From: Clonostachys chloroleuca
Lineage: Eukaryota; Ascomycota; Sordariomycetes; Hypocreales; Bionectriaceae
Assembly: GCA_037952775.1 (NCBI GenBank)
Contig: JBANAY010000003.1
Location: 26,784,001 to 26,848,000, forward strand
DNA length: 64,000 nt
Direction: 5' to 3'
Part shown: in pieces, positions 45,824 to 56,300 of the stretch
Position numbering within the stretch: position 1 is the stretch's first letter
How the letters are laid out: each line of letters starts with the position of its first letter
The notes under the pieces: model-generated
Told to the model about the DNA's origin: nothing
Databases searched by the model: none
Seen by the model: only the letters and a program-made list of their open reading frames with translations
Position numbers and translations under genes: made by a program

Positions 45824-47439
45824 ATGGGCAGCCAACAATCAACCCCTTCCAGTCCACATGAGAAGGCGGTTCTGGAACACCTAGGCAACATGCAGATTGA
45901 GGACCGCGATAACGGCCCAGCCGGTCATGATGCTGAGAAAGCTGCATTTTCGCAACTCTCACGTCGAGCGGAGGGGCTCTCTATTGAAGTCTTGCAGTCA
46001 TGGCAGAACAAAGCTCTCAAGGACCCCAAAAACAGGTTCGTAACTCTGGCTAAAGCGCACGTGCCGCTATGAAGTAGTTGGCACCGAGGTGTAATTTAGA
46101 GTCGTGTTAGCTGACATCATTAATCCGTCTATTCAGACTCGCACTTACCGCTCTCAGCAGCGCGGACCCAAGGAAGGTCCTCACCTCACTCCCCACTGAA
46201 CTCGCAGACCAGCAGATCTACAATGTCAAGATCCCGTTTGAGGGTGGCCCCATCACGAACCAGCGCTCGAGTGGGCGATGCTGGCTTTTCGCCTCTACCA
46301 ATGTCTTTCGCGTAGCCCTGATGAAGCGCTATAACCTCGAAAGTTTTGAGCTCTCTCAGTCCTACCTGTACTTCTGGGATAAGCTCGAGAAGTCCAACTG
46401 GTTCCTTGAACAGATCATCGATACAGCTGGAGAGGACCTTGAGGGTCGTCTCGTCCAGCGACTGCTTGGTGACCTTGTTTCGGATGGTGGCCAGTGGGAC
46501 ATGGTGTACAATCTCGTTGATAAGTACGGCTTGGTCCCCCAGTCCCTTTACCCAGACAGCTGGAACGCGATGCACTCTGGCATTCTCAACAACATCCTCA
46601 AAACAAAACTCCGCGAATTCGCTCTCAAATTGCGCCAACTGGTCCGTAGCTCGGACGGAGTCTCAGCTCAAACTATCTCCTCCGCCAAGGCCGAAATGAT
46701 GAAGGAGGTTACCCTCATGTTGACGTTGCTACTCGGTCCTCCCCCATCTTCACAGCAGACATTCACTTGGCAATACCAAGACAAGGACGGCAAAGCACAT
46801 GAGCTTGAAACAACCCCCAAAGCATTTGCCAAAGACATTTCCAGCTCTGAGCTGCGCATCAACTCTGCAGCCATCGAAGGAATGATTTCCCTGGTCCACG
46901 ACCCCCGTCATCGCCCCAACACTCTCCTCACTGTTGACAGACTAGGAAACATTGTGGGCGGGCGTGCCATCAGTTATGTCAATGTCGATATTGACACGCT
47001 CAAGTCCGCTTGCATTAAGATGCTGAAGGCAGGACTGCCCACTTTCTTTGGCAGCGATGTTGGCAAATTTAGTGACTCCACCTCTGGAATCATGGATTTG
47101 GACCTGTTTGATTATGATCTGGGATTCAATACGAGCTTACTGGGCATGACCAAAGAGCAGCGCTTGATGACTGGGGAGAGTCAGATGACCCACGCCATGG
47201 TTTTGACGGCGGTCCATCTTGATGAAAAGACGGGCAAGCCAGTCCGATGGAGGGTACAGAATAGCTGGGGAACCACCGCTGGCGACAAGGGCTGGTTTGT
47301 TATGAGCGATGCCTGGATGGATGAGTTTGTTTACCAGGCGGTTATTGACCCCAGGGTTTTGAGCAAGAGCATCAAGGATATTTTGAATCAAGAGCCGATA
47401 GTCTTACCGCTATGGGACCCCATGGGGGCGCTGGCGTAA
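45824..47439 (+). CDS. Bleomycin hydrolase-type cysteine aminopeptidase (peptidase C1B)
   Basis: Exons 45824-46035 and 46137-47439 give 504 aa, with a GTTCGT donor, a GCTGAC branch site and phase 2. The papain-like triad is in order: Cys119 in NQRSSGRCWLFAS, His423 in MTHAMVLTAVH and Asn446 in VQNSWG. The family insert typical of bleomycin hydrolase/Gal6/LAP3 is present (FELSQSYLYFWDKLEKSNWFLEQI). These are cytosolic homohexameric barrel proteases that trim peptides, detoxify homocysteine thiolactone and can deamidate bleomycin. The N-terminal 65 residues are an extension of low complexity. The C-terminus ends WDPMGALA; in yeast the C-terminal residues fill the active site. It follows the Gal80-like gene on the same strand. 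It is probably a housekeeping enzyme, although amide cleavage for the nearby ATP-grasp pathway cannot be excluded. Confidence 0.92.
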
Positions 47440-48154
47440 GGTAAGTAGCCCGAATCTTCAATGATCAGAGGAGCCTGAGGACTGCCCGCCAGCTGGGTGT
47501 TTGGCAACGAACCAAGTATGTTATCTAGTTTGGAATATCACTCTTTTTCGCAACAAATTTGGAATTTTCAAAGACTATGACAGTTAAATAACAACGGCAT
47601 ATAGAGAGCATCTGCTTGTTCCTTTGTGCAGGGACGACAATTCTCCATCATCTTCGCCGGATTCTCGTATTGGCTCATCACACTTCTCTAGCTTCGGATC
47701 CCGAGCTTGGAACTTTGGGCCAAGATCCGGATCTATTAGTTGAACTTTCCGGGTCAGTGATCTTCCCATTAAGCCTTAACATAAGTACCTTGGTAAGAAT
47801 CACATCTTATAACTACGTCATCGACAAATTCCACGGCACGGACGTTTACCAAAGTTACTGTGTTGGGAATAAGTAAGTGATGAATACGCCAAAGAATGAC
47901 AATGCTGCTAAAAGGCCCGAGTTGCCCCGCATCAGCCGTTGCCGTTGCCCGGTTGCATAGCCACAATGCAGAAATGAGGGCATATGACCACTTTTCCTTC
48001 AGCTTGTCCCGGATTAGGACCAATTATCGGAGTCGTATTTCGGGGTATAAAGTTCTCACATCTCAGCTCTATATAGTCTGAGCAGCACGCATTCTGAACT
48101 TCGGTTCTACGATCATCTATACCATTAAGCAAGCCGGCCAGAGACTGAAACGCC
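47440..48154. promoter_or_regulatory. Spacer and promoter of the glycine-rich-domain gene
   Basis: No gene is seen. A CTATATAG element lies at 48069-48076, about 80 bp before the ATG at 48155, and could be a TATA box. Confidence 0.4.
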
Positions 48155-51026
48155 ATGCCCTCCTTCTTCAGTAGGAAGAAAAATAAAGCCAATCATGAGG
48201 AGGATGGAGAAAACGGTACTAAACCTGAGCAACCACCTGAAAAGTCCAAATCAAAGGAACACAATATTAATTTGGGGTCATTAGATGAACGCGCCTCTAC
48301 TCCTCCGCCGACGTATGATAAATCCGGCCATAGTCAGGATGCACCCCCCTCGTTTGATGCAGCGACAGCACCAACCCAAGGTACATCGCCAACGGACCAA
48401 CTCACTTCGCTGATAGCCTCCTTTGCGAATCTCAGATTGGAGACGCAGAAGGATCCAGACGTGGATACTTGCATCGCTCATCTGCGTTTCATCCATGCTA
48501 TGCAGAATCTTAAAGAAGAGATTGGATACCACGATGGTCTCTGGAATTTATGGGATGCTCGCGCCGGGCCGGTCGGTGCCCTCGAGGATGGTGAGTTGAA
48601 TGAGGCCCAAATTGCAGACATTAAGACGAAACTATCCCACCTACGAGAGAAAAGATGGGCTCTATATGTAGCGAGGGCCGTCGATCGTTATCAGCTGTGG
48701 TGGCAGGCCATCGCCGGGGACCGACTGATGGAAAAAGAAGTGCACAACAAGGACTCGCCCCGATGGGTCGAATTCCCAAATGGCACTACAGATTTTTCGT
48801 GGACAGAAGATCAATTACCTCCATTAGGTCTGTTGCATTATAGTTCCTAGTTTTGACCCTTTCTCTCTTTCAATGGCTGGCGCTAACACCTTGAGCAGAC
48901 GTGTTGATGGTTTGGCATACACATATGCTGAATCCGCGCTGCTATCTTGAAGATGCTATGCTCTGGGGTCAAAGAGAGCTATGGACAACCGGCATGCCAT
49001 GGGCTGTCCTCAACAAAGCTCTCGATCCCAAAATGGCTTACTCGCCTTCAGCCGAGTGCAGAATGAACTGGCAAACGATGACGGGTGTAAAATGGGAAAA
49101 TGAACTTGGCTCTACGACAAAGATTGTGGACTGTCCAGCTTGCAAACAGCCAAACGACGTGGCCTGGACAACATGCGGTCTACCTGAGACTTATAAAGGA
49201 GTCGCGTACGCATATTTCGCAATCATCTATTTCAGAAATAACGTGCTAAGTGCTGACTCGATTTCTTAGCGATCCCGGTTTGACTGGGAATGGTTACGGC
49301 GACGGTGACTTTAAACAAACTTGCACCGAGTGCGGAGTAGTTGTCACCAAATCACTACTCTCTGTTTCCAAGCTGGTTCGGGATACTAAAAATTATGTTG
49401 AGAATGATATCACTATGCCCGGATCTGTTCTCCATCCAGAGAGCGGCATGCCCCCAACTTCCGACCAAACAGCCGATGTCATTCTACCTAACCACCTTGC
49501 TAAGCAAGCATTGGAATCTCAGCTGGATAATTTCATTAGCAGCTCGATGGCAAACTTACCCACCATGCTAACTATAAAAGATCTATTCTCAGAAATTCTT
49601 TCAACGGAACGGGGGTCTCGAGCGTTCGAGATCCCAATGCTCAGGCCGCTGCGTCTGCAAGCCCAATTGACGGGCCGCGTCCACGGCTAAAGAGTCCCGA
49701 AGCGGTACAGATTCGGAAAATGATGTCTAGATACTGGGAGAACCACTCCATTTTCGCCTTGGACCTTGTGGCAGCAGTCATGAGACAAGGAACATTTATT
49801 GAAAAGGCCGTTCGGGTAAGTTTGCTAAAGTAATTGGCAACGCTAGATCTCTGATTAATACTTTTCGCTAGCTGAATTGGCTGTTCTCTCCTGTCCTCCG
49901 ACAGAGCATGGACCGCTTTTGCCAAAAGTATCAAAGATTCCTCCTCATTATGCACGAAGACTCGATGCATTTATGTGTTCCAACTTTAGATGTTGACTTG
50001 GTTTGGCATACACATCAGCTGGCTCCACGAGCATACTATAAATCTACTACGACTCACTCGGGGAGACTGGCACTCCGGAAAGCCAAGTTTGTTGACCACA
50101 ACGACAAAGTAGAGGAGAGCACCCTGGCTCGGTCATTCGAGAGGACCAGTGCTACATATCTTGCCAAATTTGGAGAGGTGTACTCCGAGTGTGCTTGTGG
50201 ATTTTGTGAAGGTATGAAGACGGTTTCTTGGTGAACGAGTCACAAATGAAGGCGAAGACGCTAAACTTGTACAGCCATCCATCACAAGAACAGCTTTCCA
50301 AAAGGGCCCAGTCTGTTTAACGTCGGAAAGAACAAGGTGCAAAAAGGTACGTTGTCATCTATCTATCTCTTCAATAACCGCCAATATTCATCAATCATAG
50401 CCATATATGACTTTCAGAATGCTCAACCACCTCCTCCCAGTGAGGGGACAGCCCACATATCCGCCCACAATGCAAGCGAGCAACCTCCTACAAGAGCCTA
50501 TATCGGGGAGTATATTCGCAAAGCGTGGGAACTTAAACTGGACGAATCATATGACAGGGCTGTGAAGCGTGCTGGCAAAAAGGGGCGCAAGTTACCATCG
50601 AAGGGCGAATACTACAGCCACTGGGGCAGGAAATATTTCATATACGGCCCGCAGTCAGCACCAACATTTTTATCGGATAGCATGTACAGCGCGTCAAGCC
50701 CTGCCTCCATGGTCAGCCCCGGGGCAGATCCAGCGTGGGCAACTTGTGCAATGGGCGCCTGCGGACAGAATGACATTGCCGCAGGGGGCTGTGGCGGGCC
50801 TGGTGGTTGTGTGCAGTGGGGTGTACGACTCTCTCCCTTTCCCATCGTCGGATAAAGATGCAAGACTAATGCGATGATAGAACAATGCTCTAGGGAGTCA
50901 TGGAATACTCACTGGTGAGTACTTGTTTTCCAACTCTTAGGAACTTGTTGCTGACCGTAGCTGATGCTAGGTGGTATTGCTACCGTTGCTGGCGGTGCTG
51001 GCGGCTGTGGTGGAGGCGGTGGTTGA
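48155..51026 (+). CDS. Glycine-rich domain-containing protein (GRDP/DUF1399-like), possible frameshift
   Basis: Eight exons are proposed: 48155-48827, 48899-49205, 49270-49815, 49872-50211, 50275-50346, 50401-50820, 50894-50914 (21 nt) and 50971-51026, about 810 aa. DUF1399 features are the repeated phrase LDVLMVWHTHMLNPRCY (exon 2) and LDVDLVWHTHQLAPRAYY (exon 4), a Cys pair CPAC..C with CTECG, and the motif RYWENHSIFALDLVAAVMRQGTF. The C-terminus is Gly/Cys-rich (GGCGGPGG, GGAGGCGGGGG), as in this family. Within exon 3 the frame changes at a run of five G (49611-49615): a sixth G would restore it. A 47-nt intron (49615-49661) with a rare AAG acceptor would also work. Function in fungi is not established; plant GRDPs act in stress and growth. 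The N-terminus is hydrophilic with no signal peptide. Confidence 0.72.
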
Positions 51027-51997
51027 AAAGGAACTACTGGGTGCTAACCTCACGTATTCTGTGGATTTTTTCAAACTGAAATATAGTGATGTATTTGAAA
51101 CATATTTTGTTCTGCTGCTCTCGACTCTTACAATACGAAATTGGGAATGGCTGTTACCTAGACCATTCTTGTAGCTTTCCCGGCAATGTGTCCGTCCGGA
51201 CTTGCGATTCAACACCAACAAAAAAAAAAACTGTTCCTTTCTTGCTCTTTCTTCATAGCACTAGTGATATACTCCAAACTTAGGCTTGCATCGAATTTGA
51301 CGAAAACGGGCATCTATGAAAAGTAACTCGCTTGCATTCTGATATATCCCAAGCACATTCTTATATCACCATCATCAGAAGACAGGTTCTGATATGGACA
51401 TTCTCCAATGATGCCGCCGGCCCTCTTACTTTGGTAGACATGACATCCCTTCCGGAAAATCGTTAGATGCCTGTCATCTTGACACCGAAAGAGCATATGT
51501 CCGTGTTTCAAGCAGAATGTTGAGGGCTAAAGCATCCATTTAAAGCATCTTCAAGGGACGTACCAATATGTTGAGGTGACCACATCACCTGTCTACACTC
51601 TGTTAGATAAGCTGCGTATAAGAAATTGGCATTTCTCACTCATAAATTGGATCGCCCAAGAATTAAGAGTCCCCTCAGCTCCAGCCCGCTTTCGGCGGCT
51701 TCACATACCGCCACAAGTTGCGCATATCAAATGCACTAACTTCAGCGTCTCCAAGTGGCCTTCCAATATTTCTAGAATAATCTTAGCTGGATCTGCGGGT
51801 TGATTTCAGATTGCAGTCATGGTTTAGTTTTTTTGCACTTACATGAGATTGTATCAACGGCATTGCGTTGTCAGATGTTACCTTACCCTGGAAGACAATT
51901 TGTGTAACCTCACGGGAGGATCGCCTCACTGAGGGGCCAGAACCGCCTTTCCACAAAAACACCTCAATTACCAAACCTTCAAGACGACCAATCCACG
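51027..51997. other. Intergenic region before the lactonase-family gene
   Basis: No supported gene. It includes a run of A at about 51220-51231 and AT-rich sequence. The promoter of the next gene is at the right end. Confidence 0.45.
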
Positions 51998-52792
51998 ATG
52001 CGCACTAACAATACGCTGACCACTGCAAATGGCATCACCTGGTACTATGAGCAGGAAGGGACAGGCCCCGATATTGTCCTAGTGCCTGAGGGCTACGGCG
52101 ATTGCCACATGTTCGACAAGCCGATGCAGCAGATTGCCTCTCAAGGATTCCGAGTCACCACCTTCGACATGCCCGGCCTGTCCCGTTCTTCCAAGGCACC
52201 GCCCTCGACGTATAAATATGTCACAGCTCAGAAACTAGCAACATATATCATCTCCCTCCTAGACGCCCTTGAAATCGAGGAAGCAAGCTTCTGGGGGTCG
52301 AGCTCGGGCGGCTCGGCAGTCCTGGCCATCTTGGTCGATCACCCTGACCGGGTTAGAAGTGCGATGGTGCACGAGGTTCCCACCTACCGCATGCCGCGCA
52401 TGACCATGCTGGCTTCGCTGCCCGATGAAGACATTCGCGAGCTCCTTTCCGGCAGCATGAAAGCCGGCAAGCTTGGCGACCCTGGCAAATGGGCTGCTCT
52501 GGGGGATGAGTGCCACGCCCGACTTCGGTACAACTTCCCGCTGTGGGCTCGCGGCTACCCAGAGACCATCCCATCCAGTTCGCCCGTTCACAATATAGAA
52601 GCTCTGAAAAAGAAACCCTTATATTGGTCGATCGGGGCTGATACACCAAAAGAGACGTTCGCGGATAACGTCACCACCGCAACCAAGATTGGCGCTACCT
52701 TGAAACAATTACCGGGCATGCACTATCCTTATGTCACTCACCCCGAGGAGTTCGCAGAACATGTTATCCAGGCGACGAAGGAATCCGTTTGA
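51998..52792 (+). CDS. Alpha/beta hydrolase of the zearalenone lactonase (ZHD) family
   Basis: Single exon, 264 aa, the same length as the Clonostachys zearalenone lactonase ZHD101. The N-terminus (NGITWYYEQEGTGPDIVLVP) and QGFRVTTFDMPGLSRSSKAPP are very like the family as I remember it. The nucleophile elbow GSSSG puts Ser102 in place; Glu126 (VHEVP) and His242 (PGMHYPY) complete a triad that falls at the residue numbers reported for ZHD101 (Ser102, Glu126, His242), and Trp183 (PLWARGYP) is also kept. ZHD101 opens the macrolactone of the Fusarium oestrogenic mycotoxin zearalenone, so a lactonase role is likely. The elbow residues differ (GSSSGG here), so the preferred substrate may be another resorcylic lactone. 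No secretion signal is seen. Confidence 0.85.
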   Translation: MRTNNTLTTANGITWYYEQEGTGPDIVLVPEGYGDCHMFDKPMQQIASQGFRVTTFDMPGLSRSSKAPPSTYKYVTAQKLATYIISLLDALEIEEASFWGSSSGGSAVLAILVDHPDRVRSAMVHEVPTYRMPRMTMLASLPDEDIRELLSGSMKAGKLGDPGKWAALGDECHARLRYNFPLWARGYPETIPSSSPVHNIEALKKKPLYWSIGADTPKETFADNVTTATKIGATLKQLPGMHYPYVTHPEEFAEHVIQATKESV

Positions 52793-53308
52793 GAAAGTTG
52801 CAGTACCTTGACCAGGGTGGGCTCTTATTAAATTTGTTTCTAGGGGGGTACGATTAAAAAAAATAAGGCTATGATAGCTCAACATATCCCTTAGCGTGTG
52901 ATGGGAGGACTTCAATCTCGGGCAAGCGCCTGCCAGGGTTGATAGAGCAGAGAATTTCGGAAATAACATATGAGAGTGGTGTTGTCGTACTTTCGTCAAA
53001 GTTTTCAACATTAAATCCCAAGAGAATGGGAAGGGTCGGCAGAATGGAAGATGCAAGGTAAAGGGAAAATTAAGGCTCGATTTCCTGTCAAAACTCAAAT
53101 AAGGACTTCTAAGTAATCTCATCAACTCCAAGATATTAATTGAAATACGAATGGCCTATGATAGCAAAGACAATGGTCCAATCTCATCAATGCGACAAAA
53201 TTTAGATAGAAAGGAAAAAGGGGTCTGTCTGAGTAAATTTTGAAACTATACATTATTCCATCCCATTCATTGCGGGACCATGACGTGAATCCTCAAGAAT
53301 TACTCCGC
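52793..53308. other. Spacer between convergent lactonase and Agd3-like genes
   Basis: These 516 bp of 3' flanks are AT-rich, with no gene seen. Confidence 0.5.
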
Positions 53309-56300
53309 TTATGAGCTTGTGGTGGTAGTCGTGGTGACAGCATTGCTCAGAGTCAGGGTGACTGGAGAGCCGTTGAGAGTAACCCACTGGATAGGAGGCT
53401 CGGCACCAACAACGTCAGACGTAACACTTCCTCCGGATGCCGTGACACTACCCTTGGGAATAGTAACAGGGATAGGGGTGGAGCAGGTGTTTCCGTTGGC
53501 AGTGACGACCACCTTCTGGAGGGTCTTTCCGTCATTGCTCCAAACGTAGCTCATCCTCGGGCTGCAAGCATCAAGAGTCATACGGTTGGTGAAGTACGTA
53601 GCCATTTGATCCTGAGTTTGACTGGTAATCGGCCAGTTGGTAAGGCGGATCATCTCCTGAACAACGGTCTCAGTCCAGGCCATGACGAGAGACATACGAC
53701 GAGTCTGGTCTCCAATAGTCCTGATGTCATTGCCAGTCGTATACATATTAGCCTGATGGAACATGTAAGGATCAGATTGAAGCGCTAGCAAGTTGCGGGT
53801 AGAAGAACTCTTTTCGAGGGCCAGTAGGGTGTTGAAGTCGCCACTTCCAGCAGACGTCTGGATCCACTCCCGAGTCGTGCATTCAGGTGTATGGCAGTTG
53901 AAGTAAATTCGAGAGGAAAACCGGGGGATGATAGTAAGCCCGTCATAACCATTAGTAGCATAGGTACTGATGAGAGGCCAGTAGACGCTGTTAGGGTTGC
54001 GGGTTGCGGGCCGAGTATTGTCACCGACAACGTGCTTGATACCGTTATCCATCAAAGCCTGGATGGAGTCTCCGTTGTTTAGCCCAGTGATGGCCGGGGG
54101 GATAATTCCATTGGCAGTGAATCTAGTGGCCCCATCGATCCCCATTAGCTTCATCCAGGCCTGGTTGAACTGAATCTCCCGCTTCGCATCGTGATATGTG
54201 GCGTTATTCAAGCTCATGTGACTAAACGTGTGTGAAAGGTGGGCAAAGTGGTTCAAATTGGCCGATTTCGTAAACCAAAGAGCAAACTGATCGATCTTGG
54301 CGCATGCCAACGACCAAGAAAATGTCTCGTACTTGGTACCGGTGGGCCAAACATCCTCACCGGTGCCGAGAGGCTTCCTCCACTCGTTAGGGGCTCCAAC
54401 TTGGTCCCAGTAAACGGCGTCAGGAGGATTACACTTGTTGGTGTTCATATCATCATCTGTCAAGGTCGAGTTGATGATATCGCCATTACCATTGTGCCCG
54501 ATTTCAAGCCAGAAGTCAGAACCAGCAGGTAGTCGAGAGTTGATACTCGTTTGCCAGTCAACATGAGCCTCCAGGTCTGTAATTCCAATCTTCACCTCGG
54601 GGATATTCGTAGGATAAAACATCTCGGTAGACAGTTGCATATCATCAATCTGGTCGCTCAAGTGAACCTTGCGCTTGCCAACAAAGACACCACGAGTCAT
54701 CCAGTGAATGTGTGCGTGTTGAAGCCAGTTAGATGTTGGAGACCAGTCGGTAGCCCAGCTGATGAACCAGACAAACTGCTCACGGCCGTTAAAGTTGTTG
54801 ATGACGGCGGCGACACCACCTACCGTGCTGCCACTGTCCGGTGTAAACACAGCAACGGCCTTCGTAGTCGAACTATCGGTAATGGTAGCAGGAACGTGGT
54901 AAAGACCGTCAGTTCCCACCTTAACATTAGCCTTGAGCTGGGCAGTGGGGAAGTCGCTGGTGTCGGAGAAGGAGATGTTTTGGGTGACGGGAGACGTGCA
55001 GCAGCCTCCGTCAGCACCTGGGGTAGTGCCAAAGGAGGCACCGGGGTACTCATCAATACGGACCATACGAACATTGAAGCTGAGCTGGTAGTTGTTGAGA
55101 GCAGTCCATTGGTCAGTGGTGATAGCGCTTTGCCAGCCTGTAGTACCGCCATAGTTATATGCAACGGAGCTCATAACGATGATGCCTCCATAGTTGCCTG
55201 ATGTAAGAGAGGAGTTGAGCACAGGGAGAGTAGAGCCAGCTTGAGCAACAATCAAGTTCTGGAAAGGAATTCCGTAGGCGTTGAGACCATCGCTGGCCAG
55301 TTTAGCAGTAGCGGCATCCTTGGCAATAATGAGAACCGTGCTATCAACAGTAGCGGAGGGTAAGGTTGAGCTGGTAGGAGTAGCGCTGGGGGTAGACGTC
55401 GAGCTAGCTGTCGAAACAGGAGTAGTGGAAGACGCAGAGCTTGATGAAGCGCTTGAAGAAGTGCTGGAGGGAGTGCTAGAGGGAGTGGTGCTGGAAGCGA
55501 CAGAGGTGCTTGAAGGCGTCGTGCTGGAAGCAACAGAGGTGCTTGAAGGGGTAGCACTAGAAGCGACCGGAGTGCTTGAAGAGGCTGCAGTACTGGACGA
55601 AGCACTGGAAGGAGTGGTAGAAGAAGCCGAAGTGCTTGGAGGCGTAGTGCTGGATGCGGCCGAGGTGCTTGAAGGGGTAGCACTAGAAGAGACTGGAGTG
55701 CTTGAAGAACCTGGAGTGCTTGAAGGAGTGCTGCTAGCGCTGCTTGAAGGAGTGCCTGATGAGGCAGTGCTGGAAGCGTCTGGGGTGCTAGAGGCAGTGC
55801 TTGAAGCGGCCGGTGTAGTAGTAGTAGAAGCAGCGCTTGAAGCGTCCGGGGTGCTAGAGGCAGTGCTTGAAGCGACCGGCGTAGTAGAAGAATCAGTGCT
55901 TGAAGAGACTGGCGTGCTTGAAGAATCGGTGCTCGAGGCGGTAGGAGTGCTTGAAGGAGTGTTGGCTGAAGAAACAGGATCGCTGCTACTGGAAGCACTC
56001 GAGCTCAATGAGCCAGGGGTGGTGCTTGAGGCATCAGGAGTGCTAGTTGCAGCCGAACTTGGAGAAGCCGCAGGCGTGGTTGAGTCGGCGCTGCTACCAG
56101 TGCTGCTTGATGAAGGAGTGTTCGAAGCAGAAGCGGGAGTGGTGGAGCTGGCCTGGCTGCTGCTCGCGGGCGAAGAGACTGGGGTGGCGGAAGAGACAGC
56201 AGCGCCCGTGCTGGAAGAGACGGGAGTGCTCAAACTAGCCACAACGCTCGAGCTGGAAGAAGCCTGGGCGGTGGTAGAGCTCACAACGGCAGCGCCCTTG

